Shown: positions 24,094 through 32,586 of the stretch, in pieces | How the letters are laid out: every line of letters begins with the position of its first letter | Numbering within the stretch: position 1 is the stretch's first letter | Translations under genes and position numbers: made by a program | NCBI GenBank assembly: GCA_020853635.1 | Contig: JADYYN010000177.1 | Coordinates: forward strand, 1 to 64,000 | DNA length: 64,000 bases | Source: Gemmatimonadaceae bacterium | GTDB taxonomy: Bacteria; Gemmatimonadota; Gemmatimonadetes; Gemmatimonadales; Gemmatimonadaceae | Reading direction: 5' to 3' | Notes under the pieces: model-generated | Database searches by the model: none | What the model saw: the letters and a program-made list of their open reading frames with translations, nothing else | What the model was told of the DNA's origin: nothing

Positions 24094-25161
24094 CTATTCC
24101 CAACGGAAATCCGCCACGAAGACGTTCGTCTCGCCTTCCGTCTTGGCATTGCGGTTGCTCGCCCAGAGGAGCTGCTTGCCGTTGGGGCTGAACATCGCGA
24201 AGCCGTCGAACGACTCGTGCGTGGTGATCTTCTCCAGCTTCTCGGCGGTCGCCATCGACTCCGACGCGTCGACGAGGTAGAGCTCGAAGTTGCGGCTGCG
24301 CGGCGCGACGAAGTTGGACGAGAAGATGATCTGCGTGCCGTCCGGGCTCCATGACGGGCCGAAGTTCGCCCCGCCGAGCGCGGTGACCTGTCGCTGCTCG
24401 GTGCCGTCGGCGTTCATCACGAAGAGTTCGACCTTGCTGGGGCGGATGAGGCCCTGTGCCAGGAGCTCCTGGTACTGCAGCAGCTCGGCGGCGTCCTTCG
24501 GGTGGTGCGCGCGGTAGACGATCTTGGTGCCGTCGGGCGACCACCAGGGTCCACCGTCGTAGCCCGGCGTGTTGGTGAGCCGGCGGACATCGGAGCCATC
24601 GACGTTCATCGTGTAGATGTCGAGGTCGCCGTCCTTGAGCGACGTGAACACGATGCGCTTGCCGTCCGGGGAGAGGACGCCTTCGGCGGTGTACACGTCG
24701 TAGTTCGTGAGGCGCTTCATCTCCGTTCCGTCACGATTGGCCGTGTAGATGTCGTACTTGTCTAGCGGCCAGACATAGCCCTTGGACGGATCGGGGCGCG
24801 CGGGGCAGATGGAGTCGTGTGCGGTGGACGACGCGAAGAAGAGCTTGTCGCTGCCGGGGAAGAACCAGCCGCAGGTGGTCTTGCCGCGGCCATCGGAGAC
24901 ACGAGTGATGTCGGAGCCGTCGGCGCGCATGACGAACTGCTCGTCGCAGGTACGGCCGTCGCGTGTGGACTGGAACGTGATCCAGCGCGCGTCGGGGCTC
25001 CAATACGCTTCGGCGTTCTCGCCACCGAAGGTGAGCTGCCGAATGTTGGAGAGGCGGGTCTCGCCCGCTTCGGGGGCAACGGTGACGGCGGGCGTGGACG
25101 ACGACCGGTCACAGGCCGACGCGCTGATGAGCGCGACGGCCCAGAAGAAACGCTTGGACAT
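24094..25161 (-). CDS. TolB-like beta-propeller lipoprotein
   Basis: A 355-aa lipoprotein; the leader FFWAVALISASAC ends in a lipobox-type cysteine. The rest is a PD40/WD40-like propeller with repeats of the form LSPDGKRIVFTSLKDGDLDIY, WSPDGTKIVY and WSPDGTQIIFSS, each about 45 residues. TolB-like propellers are usually protein-binding scaffolds in the periplasm. The classical tol/pal genes are not nearby, so it should not be named tolB. It ends at the hairpin at 23996. The ATG at 25161 has no clear Shine-Dalgarno. Confidence 0.86.
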   Translation of the reverse strand: MSKRFFWAVALISASACDRSSSTPAVTVAPEAGETRLSNIRQLTFGGENAEAYWSPDARWITFQSTRDGRTCDEQFVMRADGSDITRVSDGRGKTTCGWFFPGSDKLFFASSTAHDSICPARPDPSKGYVWPLDKYDIYTANRDGTEMKRLTNYDVYTAEGVLSPDGKRIVFTSLKDGDLDIYTMNVDGSDVRRLTNTPGYDGGPWWSPDGTKIVYRAHHPKDAAELLQYQELLAQGLIRPSKVELFVMNADGTEQRQVTALGGANFGPSWSPDGTQIIFSSNFVAPRSRNFELYLVDASESMATAEKLEKITTHESFDGFAMFSPNGKQLLWASNRNAKTEGETNVFVADFRWE

Positions 25162-25191
25162 CAGAGAGGGGGGAGAGTCTATTGGGTTACA

Positions 25192-26787
25192 TCAGTCGCG
25201 TCGGGCCGGCGTGGCCGGAGCCGTGCTGGCGAGCGCGATGAGTTCGGCCGTGGTCCGGCCCTTCTTGAGGAGCTCGATGGCGCGCGTGAGCTGCACGTCC
25301 TCGGAGACGTCACGACGCTTCCAGGTGGAATCACCGAACGCGCGGCGCGCGATGCGGTCCGAGAGCAGACGATCGACGTAGCGGCGTCCGGCGTCCCACT
25401 CCGCGCGATCGAGGTTCACGCCCTTGGCGACCAAGCGCTTGTGCAACTCATCGCGCATCGCCGGCGTGACGGCGAACTGTGGCGTCAGACCGCTCTTGAG
25501 GCTGAACGCGTACTCGTCGAGCACGATGTAGACCTCCTGCGAGCGCGGCACGATCGCGCGCGCGAGCTTCTGCTCGGCGGTGGTCAGCGTGTCGTAGGGC
25601 ACGATGACGTCCGGCGTGATGGCGCCGCCGCCGTAGACGACACGACCGCTGGCCGACTTGAACGTCGGGCGGGCGAGTCGATCCTTCTCGGTCTCAAGCG
25701 AGTCCGGGTGCACCTCGACGAAGTTGCCCGCGGCATCGAGCACGCGCTCCTTCTGGATGCTGCGGCCCGCGGGCGTGTACCACTTGCCCGTGGTGAGCTT
25801 GATCGCGTAGCCACCGTCAAGGCGATAGACCGACTGCACCAGGCCCTTCCCGAACGAGGTCGTGCCAAGCACCACCGCGCGGTCATGGTCCTGCAACGCT
25901 CCGGCGACGATTTCGGACGCCGAGGCCGTGTAGCCGTCGGTGAGCACGACGATCGGGATCTTCGGCGCGATGGGATCGACTTCCGCGACGTAACGTTCCG
26001 GCGGACCCACGCGACCGCGCACGGTCGCGAGTTCCTTGCCGCGCGGCAGGAAGAAGTTCGTGAGTTCGAGCGCCTGGTCGAGATAGCCGCCCGTATTGCG
26101 GCGGAGGTCGATGACGAGACCGGTGGCGCCTTCGGCGGTGAGGCGGCGGAGATTCTCCGCGAACTCGCGCGTGGTGGTCTCGTTGAACTGCTGCAGCGGG
26201 ATGTACGCGGTCTTGCCTTCGAGCATGAGCGCGTACGGGATGGCTGGGATGCGGATGGTGCGGCGGGTGAACTCCACCTCGAACGGCTGCGGCACGCCCG
26301 GGCGAGCGAAGCGCGCTTTCACGCGCGAGCCCGGCACACCCTTCAAGCCGGCCGACACCTGATCGACCTTCCAGCCCGCGGTGCTCGACGTGTCGACAGC
26401 GACGATGCGGTCACCCTCGCGAATGCCGGCCTCTTCGGCCGGCGTATTCGGGTAGACCTTGGAGATCATGATGGTGCCGTTCTGGTCCTCGATCAGCATG
26501 CCGATGCCGCCGTAGAACCCGCCGGTCTCGACGTTGAACTTCTCGAGATCCTTCGGCGTGAACAGCTCGGAGTACGGATCCTTGAGCTCCGCGATGAGTC
26601 CGCGCGCGGCCTTCTCGTAGAGGGCGCCGGTGCCGACCGAGTCCACGAAGCGATCGTTGACGATCGCGAGGACCTGATCGAAGAGTCGGGCGCTGTTGAG
26701 CGTGGCGCGCGCCTGCACGACGAACGCCCCCCCGGCGAGCGGGATGGCGATGAGGGCGGCGAGAGCGAGCGTGCGCGAACGGGACAT
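25192..26787 (-). CDS. S41 family C-terminal processing peptidase
   Basis: A 531-aa exported or membrane-anchored serine protease. The leader is LALAALIAIPLAGGAFVV. A PDZ domain (about 85-170) shows YGGIGMLI and VYPNTPAEEAGIREGDRI. The tail-specific protease domain carries the Ser/Lys dyad: Ser289 in GYTASASEIVAGAL and Lys314 in TTSFGKGLVQ, 25 residues apart as in CtpA/Prc. It cleaves proteins at their C-termini in the periplasm. AGAGAGGT precedes the ATG. Confidence 0.95.
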   Translation of the reverse strand: MSRSRTLALAALIAIPLAGGAFVVQARATLNSARLFDQVLAIVNDRFVDSVGTGALYEKAARGLIAELKDPYSELFTPKDLEKFNVETGGFYGGIGMLIEDQNGTIMISKVYPNTPAEEAGIREGDRIVAVDTSSTAGWKVDQVSAGLKGVPGSRVKARFARPGVPQPFEVEFTRRTIRIPAIPYALMLEGKTAYIPLQQFNETTTREFAENLRRLTAEGATGLVIDLRRNTGGYLDQALELTNFFLPRGKELATVRGRVGPPERYVAEVDPIAPKIPIVVLTDGYTASASEIVAGALQDHDRAVVLGTTSFGKGLVQSVYRLDGGYAIKLTTGKWYTPAGRSIQKERVLDAAGNFVEVHPDSLETEKDRLARPTFKSASGRVVYGGGAITPDVIVPYDTLTTAEQKLARAIVPRSQEVYIVLDEYAFSLKSGLTPQFAVTPAMRDELHKRLVAKGVNLDRAEWDAGRRYVDRLLSDRIARRAFGDSTWKRRDVSEDVQLTRAIELLKKGRTTAELIALASTAPATPARRD

Positions 26788-26922
26788 GCGGATGACCTCT
26801 CTGAGGGCAGAGGGAAGGTTACAGAGGAAATACGCCCGGGGCCACCGTAAAGTTCGGGGGTGGACGGGATCCGGGCTGCCCAGTGTGAGATTGTGCCACC
26901 GCGGGGGCCGGGGAAGCTCTTG

Positions 26923-26942
26923 CCGGCGCCGGACGGCGCCGG
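26923..26942 (-). terminator. short GC hairpin at end of RepA-like gene
   Basis: CCGGCGCC (26923-26930) pairs with GGCGCCGG (26935-26942) around GGAC, directly abutting the stop codon at 26943. No T-run follows, so termination strength is uncertain. Confidence 0.45.
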
Positions 26943-27779
26943 TCAGCGTCCGTACACCGCCGACCAGGCCCGTCCGTCCTGCAGGAAGCGCGCGTCCTTC
27001 ACGATCTCGGCCGCCAGCAGCATCTCATGGGCTGGTTGGAGGACGCGCTGCAGGTGCGAAGGGTATCGCTGCGCGAGCGGCAGGAGCTCGGCGAGGCGCT
27101 CCAGCGGTACCGTCCACGGCGTCCCCGTCTGCAGTCCGACGGCCTCGAGCAGCCGATACAGGCGTCGTGCGACGGGTGACGTCAGCTCGAAATAGCGCGG
27201 GGCGTTGAGCGTGGTGCTGAAGCCGGCGAGGAGGTTCGCCCGGACCTGCGTCGCGAGGACCACGCGCGCGTCGCCGGGTTCGTTCGAGGCGAGCGCGGGG
27301 AACAGCGCGAGTTGATCGCGGTCCGTGCTGCGCCGCCGATCGATCGCCACGCTCGAGAGCAATGCGAAGCGGGTGTGGCCCGGCTTGCCGGTCTTCGCGT
27401 CGAACCAACCGCCTTCGCTCTCCAGCACGGTGCGTTCAAGCCGCCCGAGCGCGCCGCGGAGCTGCTCGTACGTGCGACCGTCGACGCGGCGGCCCATGGA
27501 GCGGAGGAACGCGTGCAGCGTGAAAGTGAGCGCTCCGTCGGCCGGCTGCTCCGCCTCGTGGAATCGGCGCAGAAGCTCGACGAAGACGTCCTGGTCGAAT
27601 GTGCCCGGGATCCGCTCGCCGGGTGCCGGCAGGACACGCCAGCGCCCGCCGTCGTCGGTGGTGAAGGAGACAGCGGCATCCTCCGAGCTATCCGAGAGCC
27701 GGAAGAGCGGAAGGAGTTCAAGCGCGCGGTCGAGAATGACCGTGCGCGAAGGCGGCCGGCGACGCGGGGCGGCGGGCAT
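26943..27779 (-). CDS. plasmid replication initiator RepA-like protein
   Basis: A 278-aa protein resembling the replication initiator protein A family. Features are LLPLFRLSDS near the N-terminus, then FDQDVFVELLRRFHE, ALTFTLHAFLRSMGRRVDGRTYEQLRGALGRLERT, and a second winged-helix-like half (LTSPVARRLYRLLEAV, LERLAELLPLAQRYP). In plasmids such proteins bind iterons and open the origin. Here no iterons, parA/parB or other plasmid genes are visible, so it is probably a chromosomal relative acting as a DNA-binding regulator. The assignment rests on pattern similarity. Confidence 0.65.
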   Translation of the reverse strand: MPAAPRRRPPSRTVILDRALELLPLFRLSDSSEDAAVSFTTDDGGRWRVLPAPGERIPGTFDQDVFVELLRRFHEAEQPADGALTFTLHAFLRSMGRRVDGRTYEQLRGALGRLERTVLESEGGWFDAKTGKPGHTRFALLSSVAIDRRRSTDRDQLALFPALASNEPGDARVVLATQVRANLLAGFSTTLNAPRYFELTSPVARRLYRLLEAVGLQTGTPWTVPLERLAELLPLAQRYPSHLQRVLQPAHEMLLAAEIVKDARFLQDGRAWSAVYGR

Positions 27780-27856
27780 CAGACTCTAATGTTGGTCCGC
27801 ACGTGATTGCAGGCAAGAGGCACGCCGAAGATTTTCGTCCGCCCGCCCGGACCACC

Positions 27857-28402
27857 TCAGCGATGTTCTTCTCGCCCCAGCGCGGCGCGCGCGGACTCGC
27901 GGATCGCGATCAACGTGCTCTCGCGCGCGGCGGGTGAGTCCTCGCGGACGTGCAACTCGATCCCGTCCGCGATCTGGACACGGCGCCAGGCCGCGAACGA
28001 GTCGTCGGCCGCGCGGCTGACCACGTCAGCGCCGACGCCCAGCGCCGGTGCGAGCGCGGTGGCGACGCGTTTCTCGAGCTGGTCGCCTTGCACGTCGGCC
28101 AGCTCGCCCTTGATGATGTCGAGGGTCTGTCCTTCGCGCTGGCGGATCTTGATGGCGAGCAGCTGGAGCAGGTGGCGGTAGTGATACGTCGCGGCCGTTC
28201 CCTTGCCCTCGGGATGGTCGAGCAGGCCGTTGGCGACGTAGAACCGGATCGCGCGGGCACTGGGGGTGGCGCGCGCAGAGGTGTTGGTGGGGCGCATACC
28301 CGCAGCATCGACGAGCGCGGTCGCGTGTGAGGCGAGACCACGTGCGTTCCACGGGGCGTGACGCGCGTGAGCGCGAAGCAGGGCGACGGGCGAATCCGAC
28401 AT
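27857..28402 (-). CDS. MerR family transcriptional regulator
   Basis: A 181-aa protein whose central part is a MerR-type winged helix: ATPSARAIRFYVANGLLDHP, then a wing (EGKGTAATYHYRHLLQLLAI) and helix KIRQREGQTLDIIKGELA. A preceding stretch of about 40 residues is unusual for the family, and the effector region lacks metal-binding cysteines, so the ligand is unknown. TAATCT lies nine bases upstream of the ATG, suggesting a very short or absent leader. It lies 77 bases downstream of the RepA-like start region on the same strand. Confidence 0.8.
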   Translation of the reverse strand: MSDSPVALLRAHARHAPWNARGLASHATALVDAAGMRPTNTSARATPSARAIRFYVANGLLDHPEGKGTAATYHYRHLLQLLAIKIRQREGQTLDIIKGELADVQGDQLEKRVATALAPALGVGADVVSRAADDSFAAWRRVQIADGIELHVREDSPAARESTLIAIRESARAALGREEHR

Positions 28403-28493
28403 CGTGGGGAAAGATTAGCGCGGATCGGGACTGCTGGATAGGCGATGCTCGCCGACTGCGGCCCCTTGCCGCGCGCCGCGCGATGGCGCAGCA

Positions 28494-28528
28494 CAGAGCC
28501 CGCCGGTGCTGGGCACCGGCGGGCTCTG
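28494..28528 (-). terminator. strong hairpin terminator after H1-like gene
   Basis: CAGAGCCCGCCGGTGC (28494-28509) pairs perfectly with GCACCGGCGGGCTCTG (28513-28528) around a TGG loop, a 16-bp stem. It lies 32 bases beyond the stop of the leftward gene at 28560. Confidence 0.85.
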
Positions 28529-28559
28529 GTGATGACGCGCTGAGCGTACGGAGGGGCGG

Positions 28560-29273
28560 CTACTTCTTCCCGGCCGGCTTCTTCTTGGCGGCGGGTTTCT
28601 TCGCCGGCGCCTTCTTCACGGGCTTCTTCGCGGCCTTGGCGGGTTTGGTCGCCTTTTTTGCCGCAGGCTTGACGACCTTCTTCGCTGGCTTCGCCGCCGG
28701 CTTCTTGGCCACCTTCGCGGCAGGCTTTGCGGCAGGCTTCGCCGCGGCCTTCACGGCCTTGGCCGCGGGCTTCGCTGCCGGCTTGGCGGCGGCCTTCGCG
28801 GAGGACTTCACGGCGGACTTGGCTTCCACCTTCGGCGCCGGTTTCGCCGGAGCCACGGGTTTCGCCGCGACCTTGGCTGCTGGCGCAGCAGCCTTGGGCT
28901 GGGCTACCGGCTTCGCGGCGGCGGGCACTTCGCTCTCGCCCGTCTCGAAGATGCTCGGCACCCGCGGCTTCTCGGCCGGCTTCCGTCCGCGACGGCGCGG
29001 GGCGATGGAGTCGCCGAAGAGATCGGACTCCTCGTCGTCCTCGCCCGCGTCGGCGACGGGGGCGACACCACCCTCTTCGTCATCATCGTCCGAATCGTCG
29101 GTCGAATCCCACAGCGAGTCGGAGTGGTCCTTGTTGATGGCCCACCCGCCGTCCTCGTCCTCGTCGTCGTCGTAGGAGGCGCTGCTGCCGCCACCACCAC
29201 CGTATCCCGATTCCTCGGAGTCGTCATCGCGATCCGAGAACAACGCATCGATCAAATCCCAGCCGAGCGGCAT
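28560..29273 (-). CDS. charge-segregated protein with acidic N-terminus and histone H1-like tail
   Basis: A 237-aa protein in two opposite halves. Residues 1-90 are strongly acidic and Gly/Ser-rich (YDDDEDEDGG, DDSDDDDEEGG). Residues 92-100 read APRRRGRKPA, an AT-hook-like element. Residues about 118-237 are Lys/Ala/Pro repeats (AAKPAAKPAAK, KKPVKKAPAKKPAAKKK) like histone H1, Hc1 and AlgP tails. The tail should bind DNA or RNA; the acidic half may self-inhibit or recruit a basic partner. GGAGG close to the ATG supports the start. It is monocistronic with a strong terminator. Confidence 0.78.
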   Translation of the reverse strand: MPLGWDLIDALFSDRDDDSEESGYGGGGGSSASYDDDEDEDGGWAINKDHSDSLWDSTDDSDDDDEEGGVAPVADAGEDDEESDLFGDSIAPRRRGRKPAEKPRVPSIFETGESEVPAAAKPVAQPKAAAPAAKVAAKPVAPAKPAPKVEAKSAVKSSAKAAAKPAAKPAAKAVKAAAKPAAKPAAKVAKKPAAKPAKKVVKPAAKKATKPAKAAKKPVKKAPAKKPAAKKKPAGKK

Positions 29274-29341
29274 CGTAGCCTCCGTTACAAGTGTTTCGCC
29301 GTACGCTCAGGACGCTGAATACACTAGAGGACCCCGTTCCG

Positions 29342-32300
29342 TCAAGCGGGATTCTCCGCGCGCTGATCGGCGAGGACCGGAGTGTCGCGGCGGGCCCCCT
29401 CTTCAGCCCGGGGTTCGGCGTCCCGACGGCCGAGCGCCCAGCCAGCCATATCGTCGAGCAATGTATAGACTGCGGGGACCACGAAGAGCGTGAGCAGGGT
29501 CGACGTGATGAGCCCGCCGATGACCGCGTGGGCCATGGGGGAGCGCTGTTCGGCGCCTTCGCCGATCGCCATAGCGAGCGGGATCATGCCGAAGATCATC
29601 GCGGCCGTGGTCATGATGATGGGCCGCAGACGGATGCGCCCGGCTTCGAGGATCGCGGACATCCGATCCTTGCCCTCCGAGCGCGCCTGATTGACGAAGT
29701 CGATGAGCAGGATGCCGTTCTTGGTGACGAGACCCATGAGCATGATGATGCCGATCATGGACATCACGTTGAGCGTGCCACCGGTGATCCACAGTGCGAG
29801 TGAGACCCCGAGGAGCGAAAGCGGCAGCGAGAGCATGATCGCGAGCGGCTGCAGGAACGAGCCGAAGAGCGACGCGAGGATCAAGTAGATGAAGATGATC
29901 GCGAGCACGATGGCTTCGAGCACGAAGCCCTTCGTCTCGTTGAGGTTCTGCACGTCGCCTGTGAACACCGTGCGATAGCCGGCCGGGAGCACCAGCGAGT
30001 CGAGCGCGCGCAGCGTGGCGTCGGCAACGTCACCCACGGGTGCGCCCGGCAGCACGCCGGAGGACACGGAGATCTGGCGTTCGAGCTGGCGGCGTTCGAT
30101 CTGCTGCGGACCCACGCCGGCGCGCACGTCGGCGACCTGCGCGAGCGGGATGGCGACCGGGAGCCCTGTGCGCACGTCCATCGCGGTGCCGGTGACCGGG
30201 ATGTTCGCGACGTCCTCGGCCGAGGTGCGCAGGGAGTCCGGATAGACCACGCGCACGTCGTGGGTGTAGCCCTGTTCGTCCTGCCAGAGCGTGGCGCGCG
30301 AGCCGCTGAAGAGCGGCTGCAGTGTCGCCGCGATCGAGCCCACGCCGAGTCCCGCGGCCCAGGCCTGCTGACGATCGACGCGCACGTCGAGCTGCGGGAT
30401 ATCGCCTTGGTCGCTGGAGGTGGGTTCGCCCATGCCGGGGATGTCCTGCATGACCGCGAGCACCTGACCGGCGATGAGCTTGAGGCGCTGCGGCTCGGGA
30501 CCCTGGACCTTCACGTCGATGGGTTGACGGTAACCGCCGAAAATGGAACGCGTGCCGTCGATGCTCGCGCGCGCGCCACTGACCATGCGCAGTTTGGGAC
30601 GGAGGTCATTCTGGATCTCGGCCATCGAGCGCGTGCGGTCGTGCTGCGGCTTGAGTCGCACGAAGAGCTGCCCGCCGGTTCCGGACCCACGCCCGCCGCC
30701 GCCGCCGACGGTGAGGTACGTGAACTCCACTTCCGGGATACGCTTCACGATGGTGTCGAGCGACTGCCCCTTGCTGACGACGTATTCGACGCGCGAGCCC
30801 GGCGTGACGCGATACGAGACGTTGAACTCGCCTGCGTCGTAGTCCGGCATGAATGTGAAGCCCAACTGACCGGCGATGAGGAACGCGATGACGACCGAGC
30901 CGACGGCGCCACCGAGGACGAGCCAACGGTGCTGGATCGCCCGATGGAGCAGTGGCGGATACTTGTCGGAGAGCCGCTCGAACCAGTCGTCGAAGGCGAG
31001 CGCGATACGGCGGATCGGGCCGGCCTTGGCGCGCGCTTCGGGTCCGTGCTGCTCGGCTTCCGGGTCGTGCCAGATGCTCGAGAGCATCGGGTCGAGCGTG
31101 AACGACACGAAGAGGGAGACCGCCACGGCGAACGCGACCGTGACGCCGAACTGATAGAAGATCTTGCCGATCATGCCGCCCATGAAGGCGACGGGCACGA
31201 ACACCGCGATGACGGCGAGGGTCGTCGCGAACACCGCGAGCCCGATCTCGTCGGTGCCTTCCTTGGACGCGCGATGATGGTCTTTGCCCATCGCGACGTG
31301 GCGCACGATGTTCTCACGGACCACGATGGCGTCGTCGATGAGCAGGCCGATCGCGAGCGACAAGGCGAGCAATGTCATGGTGTTCAGCGTGAAGCCGAAC
31401 ATCCACATCGCGAAGAAGCTGGAGATGATCGCCACCGGGAGGGTGAGTCCGGTGATGACGGTGGAGCGCCAGGAGTTGAGGAACAGATAGATGATCATCA
31501 CCGTGAGCAACGCGCCGAGGACGAGCGTGAGCTCGACGTCGAAGAGCGCCTCGCGGATCTTGCTCGAATCGTCGCGGATGATGGTGAGCGCGATGTCGCT
31601 CGGGAGTTGCTCCTGCAGTTCCCCGATGACGATGCGGACCTGATCGGCGACTTCCACCGTGTTGGAGCCGGTGATCTTGAGCACCTCGAGCGAAAGCGCC
31701 GGATCGATGCCCATGAGCGAGGCGCTGCGCTTCTCGGCGGTGCCATCGACGACCTTACCGACATCGCGCACGCGGATGGGCGTGCCGTTGCGGACGACGA
31801 CCGTCACGTCACCGAACGCGAGCGGATCACCGACGCGACCGGTGATGCGCACCAGTCGTTCGGAATCGCCGCGCTGGATGCGGCCCGCCGGCACTTCCTG
31901 ATTCTCGCGCTGGAGCGCCGCGACGACCTGAGCCGGCGAGATGCCGTAGGCGCGCAGCGCGGAGGGGTCGAGCTCCACGCGGATCTCGCGGGCTGTGCCA
32001 CCGACCACATTCACGCCGCCGACGCCAGGGATCGACTCGATCCGCTTGCCGATCACCTCTTCGGCGAGGTCGGTGAGCTCGCGCATGGGCCGCGTCTGGC
32101 TCTGCATGACGATGCTCATGATGGGCCGGTCGTTCGGATCGAAGCGGATGATGACCGGCTCTTCGATCTCACGCGGCAGCACACGACGGATCCGTGCGAC
32201 CTTGCCCTGCACCTCCGGCTGCATCTTCATCACGTCGACGCCGAGGTTGAACTGCAGGCGGACGAACGAGGAGCCTTCGGTGGAGGTCGACGTGATCTCC

Positions 32301-32533
32301 TTGAGACCTTCGGTGGTGTTGAGCGCTTCCTCGATCGGCTTGGAGACCTCGCGCTCGACGACTTCCGGTGATGCCCCGGGGTACGCGGTCTGCGCGACGA
32401 TGACGGGATACGTGACGTCGGGGTACTCGTCGACCGCCAGGCGGAAGAACGAGACGCCGCCGAGCACCACGAGCGCCACCATGAGCATGGTGGCGAAGAC
32501 GGGGCGCTTGATGGAAACGTCGGAGAGGAACAT
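29342..32533 (-). CDS. RND efflux pump inner-membrane transporter (HAE1/AcrB type)
   Basis: A 1063-aa proton-driven inner-membrane exporter. It has the usual 12 membrane helices and two large periplasmic loops: N-terminal IKRPVFATMLMVALVVLGG, TM4 proton relay LSLAIGLLIDDAIVVREN with the Asp-Asp pair, and the C-terminal LVTKNGILLIDFVN. The Asp pair indicates the hydrophobe/amphiphile (drug) family rather than the CusA metal family. It is the last gene of a leftward operon with a TolC-type protein and fusion protein. TAGGAT six bases before the ATG could be a Shine-Dalgarno (AGGA) or a -10 box. Confidence 0.95.
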   Translation of the reverse strand: MFLSDVSIKRPVFATMLMVALVVLGGVSFFRLAVDEYPDVTYPVIVAQTAYPGASPEVVEREVSKPIEEALNTTEGLKEITSTSTEGSSFVRLQFNLGVDVMKMQPEVQGKVARIRRVLPREIEEPVIIRFDPNDRPIMSIVMQSQTRPMRELTDLAEEVIGKRIESIPGVGGVNVVGGTAREIRVELDPSALRAYGISPAQVVAALQRENQEVPAGRIQRGDSERLVRITGRVGDPLAFGDVTVVVRNGTPIRVRDVGKVVDGTAEKRSASLMGIDPALSLEVLKITGSNTVEVADQVRIVIGELQEQLPSDIALTIIRDDSSKIREALFDVELTLVLGALLTVMIIYLFLNSWRSTVITGLTLPVAIISSFFAMWMFGFTLNTMTLLALSLAIGLLIDDAIVVRENIVRHVAMGKDHHRASKEGTDEIGLAVFATTLAVIAVFVPVAFMGGMIGKIFYQFGVTVAFAVAVSLFVSFTLDPMLSSIWHDPEAEQHGPEARAKAGPIRRIALAFDDWFERLSDKYPPLLHRAIQHRWLVLGGAVGSVVIAFLIAGQLGFTFMPDYDAGEFNVSYRVTPGSRVEYVVSKGQSLDTIVKRIPEVEFTYLTVGGGGGRGSGTGGQLFVRLKPQHDRTRSMAEIQNDLRPKLRMVSGARASIDGTRSIFGGYRQPIDVKVQGPEPQRLKLIAGQVLAVMQDIPGMGEPTSSDQGDIPQLDVRVDRQQAWAAGLGVGSIAATLQPLFSGSRATLWQDEQGYTHDVRVVYPDSLRTSAEDVANIPVTGTAMDVRTGLPVAIPLAQVADVRAGVGPQQIERRQLERQISVSSGVLPGAPVGDVADATLRALDSLVLPAGYRTVFTGDVQNLNETKGFVLEAIVLAIIFIYLILASLFGSFLQPLAIMLSLPLSLLGVSLALWITGGTLNVMSMIGIIMLMGLVTKNGILLIDFVNQARSEGKDRMSAILEAGRIRLRPIIMTTAAMIFGMIPLAMAIGEGAEQRSPMAHAVIGGLITSTLLTLFVVPAVYTLLDDMAGWALGRRDAEPRAEEGARRDTPVLADQRAENPA

Positions 32534-32586
32534 CAGTGGATCCTAGGTAGAAGGCAGCGGAACGCGGGGCGCAGCGGCGACAGGGA

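Noticed and set aside
29342-32371. Very long plus-strand open frame of over 700 codons opposite the RND pump gene
   Set aside because: Shadow of GC-rich third codon positions; the product is Asp/Glu/Arg/His-rich without any fold signature, while the minus frame is a canonical RND pump.
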